A DNA stretch of 62,602 nucleotides from Desulfobotulus pelophilus. GTDB lineage: Bacteria; Desulfobacterota; Desulfobacteria; Desulfobacterales; ASO4-4. The position numbers were made by a program, and so were the translations under genes. The DNA lies in contig NZ_JAPFPW010000017.1 in the NCBI RefSeq assembly GCF_026155325.1, positions 1-62,602 of the forward strand, given 5' to 3'. Positions within the stretch are counted from its first letter, which is position 1; the number at the start of each line of letters is the position of its first letter. Below the pieces are notes generated by a model that saw nothing but the letters and a program-made list of their open reading frames with translations, was not told where the DNA came from and did not search any database. Shown piece by piece: positions 23,913 to 32,935 of the stretch.

Positions 23913-26883
23913 GGGATTCTCCTTTCTGATGAAGATTCTGTGGATGAGAGGAAGGGCTGTGGCTTTTGCCGGACCTGGGTGTGTGGAGTCTGGATGCGGC
24001 CAGGGTCAGGGCCGCAGGCAGCAGAGTCATGGCTGCAAGGGCGGCGCTGATCATGGTGATGGAAATCAGGATGCCAAGGTTGATCAGGGGAATGAAGGCC
24101 GAGGCCAGCAGTACGAGAAAGCCGGAGGTGACTGCGGCGGCATTGAGGAAAATGGCCCTCCCCGTCCCGGATGCCGTGTGCAGAATGGCTTCTTCGTGGC
24201 AAAGTCCCCGGAATCTGGCTTCCCTGTAGTGTACGAGATAGTGGATGCCGTAATCAATACCGATACCGATGGCCACACAGGCCGTAATGGCCGTGGCCAC
24301 ATCCAGGGCAATACCCGCAAATCCCATAATGCCGAAGGTCCCCATGATGGTGACGGCCAGGGGAATGAGGCTGAACAGGCCATAAAGAAGCGACTTCATG
24401 ATCCATGCCACCACAATGAATACCAGAACAAAGGAAATGGCGATGGACCAGAGCTGGCCTTTTACAATGAGCTGGTTGGCTTCCAGATAGAGGGTGCCCG
24501 GACCTGTGGTGTGCGTCGTAATGCCCCTGTCCCGGAGAATCTGTCCTTCCGGTCCCTGCAGAAAGGCCAGTGCCGTGTTGCTGACGGACCGGACCGCCGT
24601 GCTGCAGGCTGTTTTCATCTGGATACCGATGGCGGCCTCTTTTTTAAGGGGATCCATGAGGCTTTCCGTGTCCTTGCGCTGGTATTTGTCCATGTAGGCT
24701 TCATACTGGGCATGAAGCGCTTTGGCACTTTTTTCTCCGGAAAGATCGTCTATTCCCGGCAGCCTGTACCAGGCAGGATCATTGTCAAAAAAAGCCTGAT
24801 TCATTTTTTTGATAAAGTCCGCACTACTGATCACCTTGCCGATTTCCTCATGTTCGGCCATGAGGTGATCTCCCAGCCTTTCCATGACACCCACCACATC
24901 GGGATCCAGTGCATCTCCGGGTTTTTTACCGGAAAAAATAACGGAAACCCCGGTGGTCCCGGCAAAATGATCATTGATAAAGGTATCCGCCGTTCGGATG
25001 GGCGCATCCTTTTTGAAAAAGGTGATGTTGTTCATTTCCACCCTGAGCAGGGAAAGGCCGGTCAGGGAAAGGATGAAAATGATGAGAAAAAGAGTCAGTA
25101 CGGTCCGGGGTTTGCGGCAGCAGAAAAGGGAGAGGGCCGCCGCTGGCCGGAAAGGTTGCGGCCCTTTGGCAGCTATGCTGCCCGGCTTGCCGCTGAAACG
25201 GATCATGAGGGCTGGAATCAGGCAGAGGGCAAGGAGCAGGGCGAACACAACGCCAAGACCGATAAATACGCCAAAATCACGTAAGGGTACGATTTCATTG
25301 GCCGTAAGGGAGGCAAACCCTGCCACTGTGGTAAGCCCTGCCATGAGAACGCCACCACCCGTCAGGTTCAGCACCCTGCCAGCCAGCTGATCCGGAGTGA
25401 GGCCCATGCCCTGTCCCTGCTGGAAGGCATGGGTAAGGTGAATGGCATAGGCCGTTCCCACGGCCACCAGAAGGACGGGAAGGGCGGAGGAAACGATGGA
25501 TACGGGAACACCGGTATAGCCCATGACGCCAAAGCACCAGACAAGGGAAATCATTACTGTGAGCATGGGGTAGAGCACACCGGGCAGATTGCGGAACATG
25601 AGGAAAAGGCATGCCATGACCACAAGGGTCACCACGGGGAACAGCCAGCGGATATCCCGGATCATGAGGCTGCCGATTTCATTATCCACCACGGGTTCTC
25701 CGGCCATGTGGACCCGAAAGCCTGAATCCCTGAACACATCTTCCAGTATGATGCGCACCTCATCCAGCAGAAGGGCCTTGTTTTCCTTGTTCAGGTTGGG
25801 GGCGGTTTTCACCAGAAGGAGGGTGGCATTTTCCTCCTGATTGTAGAGACCCTTATCAAAAAGGGACCAGTTGTGCAGCCGCAGGCGGAGTTCCGCAAGA
25901 CTGCTGCTTTCCGGGCGGTACATGCGTCCCGTGCGAATCTGCTTGGGCGAGGCAAGGATGGCCTCCTGCAGGGCAGGAAGAAATGCCGGGTCTTCCCGGT
26001 CCTTCTGGCGGAGAGAGTGGAAAAATGCAGGTGGTATGCCCGTATCCGTTTCGGTGCTGGTCTCTTCGCTGAAAAGGGTCCGGATGGCGGAGGTATCCCT
26101 CGGGCCTGTTTCCAGAATCAGACTGATCAGTTTTCTGGCGGAAGCCGTATCGGAGAATCCATGGGAGCGGAAAAAGGTATCCATGTCTTCCAGAAAGTAA
26201 AATTCGGGCCATACCGTATCGCTTTCCATGAGCGATGAGATCTGATCCACCCATATGCCACGGTTGAAGCCCCGGTTGTCCGTAGGCCGGGTGACGGCGG
26301 TCATAAGGGCTTTGGGAAGGCTGGGATCGCTCCGCACGGCACGGGCAAGGCGGTCGGCTGTCTGGGAAAGGATCTCGGGTGTCAGTCTTCCATGGAGATA
26401 ATGGGGAGTCGCTTCTTCCAGTTCCTCCAGCAGCATGTCCCTGTCTGAAAAATGGCTGGCATCGGGCAGGAAGTCCGGGCCTTCCAGCCGTGTGAGATTT
26501 TGGAGGTAGGCCGTTATCACAAGGGCCTGTTCATGCTGCATGTCCAGTATGGATTGTATACGGCGGGCAGGAATGATCTGGTTGACCCTCAGGATCTGCT
26601 GGCCTGCCCTGTCCACCCTGTCCAGCAGTGAGGGGTCGTAGATGCTGTTTTGGGATGCAATGGCTATGACGATGCCAGTGGTGGAACCAAAGGTTTCCTG
26701 AGTATCCAGAAAAAAGTTTTTGGCCCGGTTGCTGTCCGGCAGCATGAACATGATGTCGTTTTCGATTTGCAGCCGGGTCATTCCCCAGGCAAAAAAGAGG
26801 GTAAGGAGGAAAATGGCAGCGACCAGCATCCGGAAATTCCGGGCCAGGGGCAGGATAATTCGGGCCAGAGTCAGGTTTTTCAT
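23902..26883 (-). CDS. MMPL/RND-superfamily exporter
   Basis: 993 residues with two repeats: one membrane helix, a large periplasmic loop, then five helices. The N-terminal helix is at about 14-32, and the second repeat begins near residue 595 with a loop up to about 800. It belongs to the predicted exporters of the RND superfamily (MMPL/HpnN type), which move lipids or hydrophobic compounds with the proton gradient. GAAGGAAGG precedes the start. First gene of a three-gene operon; no periplasmic adaptor (HlyD type) gene is present, so this is not a drug-efflux AcrAB type. Control by the upstream TetR gene is shown by an operator at 26960. Confidence 0.9.
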   Translation of the reverse strand: MKNLTLARIILPLARNFRMLVAAIFLLTLFFAWGMTRLQIENDIMFMLPDSNRAKNFFLDTQETFGSTTGIVIAIASQNSIYDPSLLDRVDRAGQQILRVNQIIPARRIQSILDMQHEQALVITAYLQNLTRLEGPDFLPDASHFSDRDMLLEELEEATPHYLHGRLTPEILSQTADRLARAVRSDPSLPKALMTAVTRPTDNRGFNRGIWVDQISSLMESDTVWPEFYFLEDMDTFFRSHGFSDTASARKLISLILETGPRDTSAIRTLFSEETSTETDTGIPPAFFHSLRQKDREDPAFLPALQEAILASPKQIRTGRMYRPESSSLAELRLRLHNWSLFDKGLYNQEENATLLLVKTAPNLNKENKALLLDEVRIILEDVFRDSGFRVHMAGEPVVDNEIGSLMIRDIRWLFPVVTLVVMACLFLMFRNLPGVLYPMLTVMISLVWCFGVMGYTGVPVSIVSSALPVLLVAVGTAYAIHLTHAFQQGQGMGLTPDQLAGRVLNLTGGGVLMAGLTTVAGFASLTANEIVPLRDFGVFIGLGVVFALLLALCLIPALMIRFSGKPGSIAAKGPQPFRPAAALSLFCCRKPRTVLTLFLIIFILSLTGLSLLRVEMNNITFFKKDAPIRTADTFINDHFAGTTGVSVIFSGKKPGDALDPDVVGVMERLGDHLMAEHEEIGKVISSADFIKKMNQAFFDNDPAWYRLPGIDDLSGEKSAKALHAQYEAYMDKYQRKDTESLMDPLKKEAAIGIQMKTACSTAVRSVSNTALAFLQGPEGQILRDRGITTHTTGPGTLYLEANQLIVKGQLWSIAISFVLVFIVVAWIMKSLLYGLFSLIPLAVTIMGTFGIMGFAGIALDVATAITACVAIGIGIDYGIHYLVHYREARFRGLCHEEAILHTASGTGRAIFLNAAAVTSGFLVLLASAFIPLINLGILISITMISAALAAMTLLPAALTLAASRLHTPRSGKSHSPSSHPQNLHQKGESHAA

Positions 26884-26959
26884 GGCAGACCTTCCTTCAA
26901 AACATGGAGTAAACTGGGATACAGCCCTGTCTTTTGTGTGATGATCCCTCTGCTTTTCG

Positions 26960-26977
26960 TGACTGACTTGTCAGTCA
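26960..26977. promoter_or_regulatory. TetR-type operator upstream of the RND exporter
   Basis: Perfect palindrome TGACTGACTTGTCAGTCA (8-bp arms, 2-bp centre), 77 nt before the exporter start. A near-identical site lies at the start of the TetR gene, so both are probably bound by the same repressor. Confidence 0.8.
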
Positions 26978-27033
26978 TTTGGTCTCTTAAAAAAAAATCC
27001 CGAAAGGGAACGGTCCGGTGTTTTGATGCAGAG

Positions 27034-27660
27034 TCAGGGCAGTGGTGCCGGGTCCAGCCCCTTCAGGATAAAGGCGCTCATATCGGCGGCAATGGTATCA
27101 ATGTCCAGTTCCTTTTTCATGATCATGAAGAAGAAAAAGCTGCGTTCCACAAGCCCGACAATGAAAACAGCTGTAGTATGGGGATCCCGTATGCCGAGAA
27201 TGTTCCGGCTGGCCCCCATGGAAATTTTTTCCCGCAGCAGTTCAATGAAGCTCAGAATCAGATCTTCGTACAATTCCTTGAAAAGTCCCCCCTGTCCAAT
27301 GCCTTCCCGGAGAACAATTTCCGCAGCATTGGCATCTTCCTTCAGTGTTTTCAGGGCGGAGTGTATCATTTTACGAATGCGCACATGCAGTTCTGAAAGG
27401 GATGTACTGTCAAAGACCTCGTGATCTTCTTCAAAAATTCGGGTGAAGCGGTCCATAAATTTTTTACAGATCTGGCGGGCTATGTCTTCCTTGGATCGGA
27501 AATAGAGGTAGAAAGTACCCTGAGCCAGGCCTGCCGCCGAGACAATATCCGAGACCCGGGCTTTTTGGAAGCCCTTTTCCCTGAAGATGCGTACGGCGGC
27601 ATCCAGGATATTTTGCCGTGTGGTGGCTTTATCGGGTGCGGTGACTGACATGTCATTCAT
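27034..27660 (-). CDS. TetR/AcrR family transcriptional repressor
   Basis: 208 residues. The N-terminal helix-turn-helix (ARVSDIVSAAGLAQGTFYLYFRS) is typical of the TetR family, followed by a helical ligand domain. The start at 27660 is preferred to the open frame reaching 27753, because it gives the usual TetR length and its first codons overlap the operator. The gene is upstream of, and co-directional with, the RND operon. It probably represses itself and the exporter until a hydrophobic ligand binds (inference). Confidence 0.9.
   Translation of the reverse strand: MNDMSVTAPDKATTRQNILDAAVRIFREKGFQKARVSDIVSAAGLAQGTFYLYFRSKEDIARQICKKFMDRFTRIFEEDHEVFDSTSLSELHVRIRKMIHSALKTLKEDANAAEIVLREGIGQGGLFKELYEDLILSFIELLREKISMGASRNILGIRDPHTTAVFIVGLVERSFFFFMIMKKELDIDTIAADMSAFILKGLDPAPLP
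27642..27659. promoter_or_regulatory. second TetR-type operator, overlapping the tetR start codon
   Basis: TGACTGACATGTCATTCA matches the 26960 site in the left half exactly and differs by one base in the right half. It covers the first six codons of the TetR gene, consistent with autorepression. Confidence 0.7.
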
Positions 27661-27760
27661 ATAGGCCCGCCCGTTTTTTCTGTCAAGAAAAAAGAGAGGG
27701 CGGTAAAGGCAAAGATGGACACCCACCTGTTTTGCCTTGCCTCCTTTTCCCACAGCCCCC

Positions 27761-29878
27761 TTAGCGGAAGTAAGAAAGAAGCTTCTGCTCGGGGAGGGGT
27801 CTGGAAAAGAGGTAGCCCTGTCCCAGCGAGCAGGAAAAATCCTGCAGTATTTTTTTCTGGGCTTCGGTCTCTATGCCTTCAGCCACTACGGAAAACCCCA
27901 TGCAGGAGGAAAGTTCCATGACGCTGCGAACAATTTCCATGCACTCGGGCTGATCCGGAAGCCCTGCCACAAAGCTTTTGTCGATTTTAATCTGTTGCAG
28001 GCTGAAGTCCCTCAGATAGGCCAGGTTCGCATAGCCTGTGCCAAAATCATCAATGGCAATGGAGATACCCAGTCTCTGCAGCCTCTGCAGGGTTGCCATG
28101 GCCCTTTCTGATCGGGAAAAGAGAAGGCTTTCCGTTATTTCTATGTGCAGCCTTTTAGCGGGAAAACCGTTGGTTGTCAGGCAGTCTGCCACCATGTCGG
28201 CAAAATCAGGCTCTTCAAACTGAGGTGCGGACACATTCACTGCCAGATAAGGCGTTTGCCGGGTGCAGGGCCAGGTAGTGGCGGCGGCGATGGCTTTTTC
28301 CAGTACCAGCTTTCCTAAGGGAACAATCAGGCCGGTTTCTTCGGCCATGGGAATGAAATCCGCAGGCGATATCATGGTGCCATCGGCCTGCTGCCAGCGG
28401 ACCAGGGCTTCACACCCTGCCACGCGGCCGGTCTGCATATCCACGATGGGCTGAAACCATACGGGAAAGGATTTCTCCTCAAGGGCTTTCCGGAGGGAAG
28501 ATTCCATTTCCATGGCATTGACGGCAAGGTTGTGAAAATCTTTATGGAAAATTTCAAACCGCCCCTTTCCCATGGATTTGGCTCTATACATGGCAAGGTC
28601 CGCATCCCTCATAACCGATTCTGATGCGGCGTAGCCGTCCAGTGGGTAGACAATGCCGATGCTGGCTCCGATGTGAACGGTTTTTTCTTCCACCCTAAAA
28701 GGCATGGCCGCCGCATCCAGAATGCGGCGGGTGATATCATGGACTTCTGTTTCATGGTGAATGCCCTGAACCAGCAGGGCAAATTCATCTCCGCCCATGC
28801 GGGCGACCAGATCCCAGGGACGAACTTTTTCACGGAAGCGGCATGCCACCTCGCAGAGCAGGCGATCTCCGGCGGAATGCCCCAGAGTATCATTGACGGC
28901 TTTGAATCGGTCCAGATCCACAAAAAGAACGGCACTTTGCCCGCGTTGTTCCTTGTCACCCAGCAGGGTGTTGAGTTTTCTGGCAAAGAGATTGCGGTTG
29001 GCAAGGTTGGTGAGTGCATCATGGGAGGCCTGATGACGGAGGTCGTCTTCCAGCCGTTTTCTTCTGGAAATGTCTTCCATAACGAGAAAAATATCGGAAA
29101 AGCCGGCAGAGTCCGTGGGTACAGGGTAGCCCACCATGGAAACGGGAACGCTGTGACCGCTGGCATGGAGGGATGAAGTCTCGCAGTGAATGGTCTCCCC
29201 GGAACCGATGCGGGAAAAAAGTTCTTTCACTTCATGGGCCTTTTCTTTGTCCAGGCAGGGCAGGGGTCTGCCGGAGAGGCTGTCGCTGGCGTAGCCGAGA
29301 ATACGCTCTACACCCGGGTTGGCTTCCATGACCCTGCCTTCTGCGTCCATGAGAAAAATGGCCTGGGGAGCATGGGTGAAAAGCTGGCGAAAATATGTTT
29401 CATGGCGGATACGGTGGCGGTTTTCTTCGTGCAAGGCTTCGGCCATGTTCCGGCAGGCCTTCCGGTGTTTGGCGATGATGCGGTCCTGATAGCGTTTGAG
29501 AGCCACATGATTGTCCACCCGTCTGCGGGTGATGGCCGGTGCAATGGGTTTTCGTATGTAATCCACCGCGCCCAGGGAAAGTCCTTCGGCCTCATCCGCC
29601 ACATCGCATTTGGCCGTGACAAAAATCACCGGAATGTCACGGGTTTCTTCGTTTTTCTTCAGTTCCCTGCATACGGTGAAGCCATCCATCCCCGGCATCA
29701 TTACATCCAGAAGAATGAGATCGGGTTTTCTGTCATGGCTCTGGACCAGCTGAAGGGCCTGCTGTCCGCTGGTGGCAACCTGTATGGCATAGTTGTCCAT
29801 GAGCAGATTACCCAGAATATCAATGTTGGCAGGGGTATCATCCACGATAAGCAGGGTTGCCTGTTCTTTCTGAGTCAT
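27761..29878 (-). CDS. REC-PAS-GGDEF-EAL response regulator (c-di-GMP turnover)
   Basis: 705 residues. Receiver domain at about 5-125 with the phosphorylatable Asp in LILLDVMMPGMDG. PAS at about 165-280 (AIFLMDAEGRVMEANPGVERILGY). The GGDEF domain has intact RMGGDEFALL, and the EAL domain has intact CEALVRW. Both enzyme motifs look complete, so synthesis, hydrolysis or both are possible. The start overlaps the kinase stop by 1 nt (TAATG), so it is almost certainly the output partner of that kinase. Confidence 0.94.
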   Translation of the reverse strand: MTQKEQATLLIVDDTPANIDILGNLLMDNYAIQVATSGQQALQLVQSHDRKPDLILLDVMMPGMDGFTVCRELKKNEETRDIPVIFVTAKCDVADEAEGLSLGAVDYIRKPIAPAITRRRVDNHVALKRYQDRIIAKHRKACRNMAEALHEENRHRIRHETYFRQLFTHAPQAIFLMDAEGRVMEANPGVERILGYASDSLSGRPLPCLDKEKAHEVKELFSRIGSGETIHCETSSLHASGHSVPVSMVGYPVPTDSAGFSDIFLVMEDISRRKRLEDDLRHQASHDALTNLANRNLFARKLNTLLGDKEQRGQSAVLFVDLDRFKAVNDTLGHSAGDRLLCEVACRFREKVRPWDLVARMGGDEFALLVQGIHHETEVHDITRRILDAAAMPFRVEEKTVHIGASIGIVYPLDGYAASESVMRDADLAMYRAKSMGKGRFEIFHKDFHNLAVNAMEMESSLRKALEEKSFPVWFQPIVDMQTGRVAGCEALVRWQQADGTMISPADFIPMAEETGLIVPLGKLVLEKAIAAATTWPCTRQTPYLAVNVSAPQFEEPDFADMVADCLTTNGFPAKRLHIEITESLLFSRSERAMATLQRLQRLGISIAIDDFGTGYANLAYLRDFSLQQIKIDKSFVAGLPDQPECMEIVRSVMELSSCMGFSVVAEGIETEAQKKILQDFSCSLGQGYLFSRPLPEQKLLSYFR

Positions 29879-32535
29879 TATGCGGAAGCTTTCTCATGGG
29901 TAGCTGGAAGGGGTTTGGGTAAACTGATCCGGATATCCTGCAGAATATGGCGGGCTTTCTGAAAATCGTAGCATTCCGCAGCGTCCATGAGCCTACGGAA
30001 ATCTCTGGCCCTGCCGCAGTCTGCCAGTGCGCCTTCCAGCTCCGCGGTTCTGGCCTTGGCACTCATGCTGCTGGCTGCCAGAAGGGTGTCCAGCTCTTCC
30101 AGTTCCGAAGACAGGCAGGTGGAGTAACGATCCCCATGCCCGCAAAGTGGAGAGATCTGGGGATCATTTTGCACGGCATGGAGCAACGTATCCATGGTTT
30201 TGTCCAGAAAGCTCAGATGATGGGGAAGATCTTCTTCGCCGCACCCTTTGCGGATCTGTTGCTCTACTTTCTTTGCGGCATCGGCCAGAAGGCGGGCACC
30301 GATGTTGGCAGCACTTCCTTTTAGTGTATGGGCCAGCAGGCGGGCCTCGTCCGTCTCTCCCCGTCGCAGTGCCCTGCGGATAGCACCGGGCAGACCTGCC
30401 TGATGCCGCCTGAATTCATCCAGCACTTTCCCATAAAGTTTTTCGTTGCCGGTAAAACGCGAGAGAGCTCCTTTTTTATCCAGAATATCCGCTTCTATAT
30501 GGTTTTCATGTATTTGGAAGCGGTGAGGGCTGTGGATGGACAGGAGGTTAAAAAGGGTTTGACTGTGCAGGGGTTTGGTCAGGTGGGCATTCATACCCGC
30601 CATTCTGGAAATGGCCTCTTCTTCCGGACCCGCATCGGCGGTGAGTGCAATGACAGGAATTGTCTCCATGCCGGGAATGCGGCGGATTCTACGGGTTGTT
30701 TCCCGTCCGTCCATACCCCGCATGCGGATATCCATTAGAATGATATCCACGGATTGTTTTGCGAGAATGTCCAGAGCTTCCGGGCCACTGGCGGCGCATA
30801 GCACCTCAATCCCGGCAGGCTGCAGCAGTTCTTCGGCCACCATGCGGTTGACGCTGTTATCCTCCACAAGGAGTACACGAAGCCCTTTCATCCCCATACC
30901 AGGATTCTGAGACGGGCAGGGATGGATGCGGGCATCGGAACCGAAAATTTCCATGATGGTGTCAAAAAGAGTGGACTGGCGCAGGGGTTTGGGAAGAAAG
31001 GCAAGGCAGCCGGGGCAGGCCATGGCAAGGCCTTCTTCTCCGGGCCTTCCTCCCATGAGAATAACGGGAGGATGTCTTTCCATGGATGCCAGCTCGCGGC
31101 AGAGGGTCAGTCCGTCGGTATCTTTCAGGCTGATGTCCATAAGAATGAGATCGGGCAGCGGAGTCTGGCTGATTGCCCGGCGCAGGCCTTCGGCTGACTC
31201 GCTGTGCTGTTCCGTAAAACCGAAATCCCTCAGGTAACGGCAGAGTACCCTTGCGGTTACGGGATGATCTTCTACCACAAGGCAGTGGAGGCTTTGTATG
31301 GATTCCGGCACATCCGGCCGGTTCTGGCAAAGGAGCAGGGGCGAAAGGGGCAGGGAAAAATAAAAATGACTTCCTTTTCCTTCACAGCTTTCCATGTCCA
31401 TGGTTCCGCCCATATGGTCAATCATGCCCCTGCAGATGGCAAGGCCCAGCCCCGTACCTCCATAACGGCGGGTAATGGAACCGTCTGCCTGTGTGAAAGG
31501 CAGAAAGATATCGGCTCGGCATTCCGGTGCGATGCCGATACCTGTATCGCGTACGCCGAAATGGAGTGCGCCGGGGCTGAGGGTGCGGACTTCCAGACAG
31601 ATTTCTCCGGACTCGGTGAACTTGAGGGCATTCCCCAGCAGATTGATGAGCACCTGACGTATTTTGGGTCCGTCGCCTGACAGGGTGCTGGGAACCTTTT
31701 CATCCACGTCGGCGATGAGCTCCAGGTCTTTTTTCCCCGCCTCTGCCGAGAACATGGAACAGACCTCCTCCACCATTTCCCGGATACGGAAAGGGGCTTC
31801 GTGAATGGGCAGGCGACCCGCACTGATGCGGGTGAAGTCCAGCGTGGCTGTCATCTGATCCAGCAGCGACTGGCTGGCAGTCTGGATCACCCGCAGGTGC
31901 TCTGACTGGGAGGAGGTGAGGGGGGTGCGGAGCAGGACATCACACATCCCTGAAATGGCATGGATGGGAGTGCGGATTTCATGGCTCATGGTGGCAAGAA
32001 AGGCATCTTTGGCCCTGTTGGATGCTTCGGCAGCATCGCGGGCCTGTTCCAGATGATGGTAGGCATCTTCCAGTGCGAGGGTCCGTTCTTTAACCCTCTC
32101 TGCCAGTTCCGACTCCCGGATGCGGATTTTTCTGGCCATCCAGTTCATGTGGCGCATCAGGGTGATGAATTCATTTTCATCATCGTTTTGTGGGGGCAGG
32201 CTGAAATAGGGGTCTCTGTTTTCCTGTACTTTGCAGCAGAAGGCCATGACTCTGTTCAGGGGCGTTCTGACCAGCCAGGCTAACGTTGGGCCATAAGGGC
32301 TTAAGAAGATAATAAAAAAGGCTGCAATACAGGCAATGCCCAGACTGTCCTGAAACTGGCTGTGTATCAGCAGACCGGATTTGCCTGAGGCCAGAGTCAG
32401 CGTCAGCAGAGGAAGGAGGGCATGGATGGCTGTAATCAGTCTGAACCTGTTGGCAAGTCGCATGGGGATCCGATTTTTTGCGGGTTTTATGGCTGGGTAT
32501 TTTTTAGTCTTGGCTAAAAGATTTGTCAAGGACAT
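29878..32535 (-). CDS. hybrid sensor histidine kinase with two receivers and an HPt domain
   Basis: 885 residues. Two membrane segments near the N-terminus (about 34-55 and 65-90), a HAMP-like linker and coiled coil, then HisKA with ATMSHEIRTP. The HATPase follows with N-box NLLGNALKF and G-boxes DTGIGIA and GGTGLGLAI. Two receiver domains contain LILMDISLKDTDG and IILMDIRMRGMDG. An HPt domain (AHTLKGSAANIG) precedes a C-terminal extension. There is almost no periplasmic sensor. A shorter start at 32463 (MRLANRFRL) is possible; neither start has a strong ribosome site. It likely feeds the downstream c-di-GMP regulator. Confidence 0.92.
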   Translation of the reverse strand: MSLTNLLAKTKKYPAIKPAKNRIPMRLANRFRLITAIHALLPLLTLTLASGKSGLLIHSQFQDSLGIACIAAFFIIFLSPYGPTLAWLVRTPLNRVMAFCCKVQENRDPYFSLPPQNDDENEFITLMRHMNWMARKIRIRESELAERVKERTLALEDAYHHLEQARDAAEASNRAKDAFLATMSHEIRTPIHAISGMCDVLLRTPLTSSQSEHLRVIQTASQSLLDQMTATLDFTRISAGRLPIHEAPFRIREMVEEVCSMFSAEAGKKDLELIADVDEKVPSTLSGDGPKIRQVLINLLGNALKFTESGEICLEVRTLSPGALHFGVRDTGIGIAPECRADIFLPFTQADGSITRRYGGTGLGLAICRGMIDHMGGTMDMESCEGKGSHFYFSLPLSPLLLCQNRPDVPESIQSLHCLVVEDHPVTARVLCRYLRDFGFTEQHSESAEGLRRAISQTPLPDLILMDISLKDTDGLTLCRELASMERHPPVILMGGRPGEEGLAMACPGCLAFLPKPLRQSTLFDTIMEIFGSDARIHPCPSQNPGMGMKGLRVLLVEDNSVNRMVAEELLQPAGIEVLCAASGPEALDILAKQSVDIILMDIRMRGMDGRETTRRIRRIPGMETIPVIALTADAGPEEEAISRMAGMNAHLTKPLHSQTLFNLLSIHSPHRFQIHENHIEADILDKKGALSRFTGNEKLYGKVLDEFRRHQAGLPGAIRRALRRGETDEARLLAHTLKGSAANIGARLLADAAKKVEQQIRKGCGEEDLPHHLSFLDKTMDTLLHAVQNDPQISPLCGHGDRYSTCLSSELEELDTLLAASSMSAKARTAELEGALADCGRARDFRRLMDAAECYDFQKARHILQDIRISLPKPLPATHEKASA

Positions 32536-32673
32536 TCATCCTGTTTGCCCATCATTAACAAAAGAGGGAATAGGCAAAAATGGGGTGAAAAAGCCACTCT
32601 GGGAGGGATTGCGTTGTTTGGGTATTTTATTTTTTTAAATCAATTGGTTACATCGTTTTGATAGGAGGTTTCT

Positions 32674-32802
32674 GTGGCAGGGTCTCCCCGTTTTTGGGGG
32701 ACGGAGCCCTGGCTTCGCAGACAGAATGGGGCAGATATTCCTGAGGGCCTGCCAGTTGGTTCCTGTCATTCATGGAAGCCTGCCCGTTTTTTTTCGTGTT
32801 GA
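32674..32802 (+). CDS. possible 42-residue protein with GTG start
   Basis: A GTG start 5 nt after a perfect AGGAGG opens a 42-codon frame (MAGSPRFWGTEPWLRRQNGA then an IPEGLPVG segment, ending RFFSC). It contains three Trp and two Cys. It stops 12 nt before a rho-independent terminator. Ribosome site, frame and terminator form a compact gene in the 400-bp spacer between divergent genes. I do not recognise the product. The DNA also forms hairpins (see terminator entry), so a regulatory RNA is the alternative. Confidence 0.4.
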   Translation: MAGSPRFWGTEPWLRRQNGADIPEGLPVGSCHSWKPARFFSC

Positions 32803-32814
32803 GAATGTGCCGGT

Positions 32815-32844
32815 CTCCCGGAAAATTCGGGAGGTCTTTTTTTT
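32815..32844 (+). terminator. rho-independent terminator after the small gene
   Basis: CTCCCG / CGGGAG stem with a GAAAATT loop, then GTC and eight T. A second T8 run (32787-32794) follows a CCTGCC that can pair with upstream GGCAGG (32676-32681), competing with a first CCTGCC copy at 32748-32753. The region may therefore switch between two folds. Confidence 0.75.
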
Positions 32845-32935
32845 GCATGCAAAATAAGCAGTGAAAAGCTGGTTGATTGAAAAAGCCTGCCGTTTGTATG
32901 CTCCGTAAATGTTGATGCCAGAAAGGAAGGTCAGG

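Noticed and set aside
23818-25284. 488-codon open frame on the plus strand opposite the RND exporter
   Set aside because: Gly- and Gln-rich shadow translation without domains, antisense to the exporter.
32640-32850. c-di-GMP or other known riboswitch near the GGDEF-EAL gene
   Set aside because: No match to the class I or II c-di-GMP consensus or to other riboswitch cores I know; the small reading frame with AGGAGG explains the segment better.
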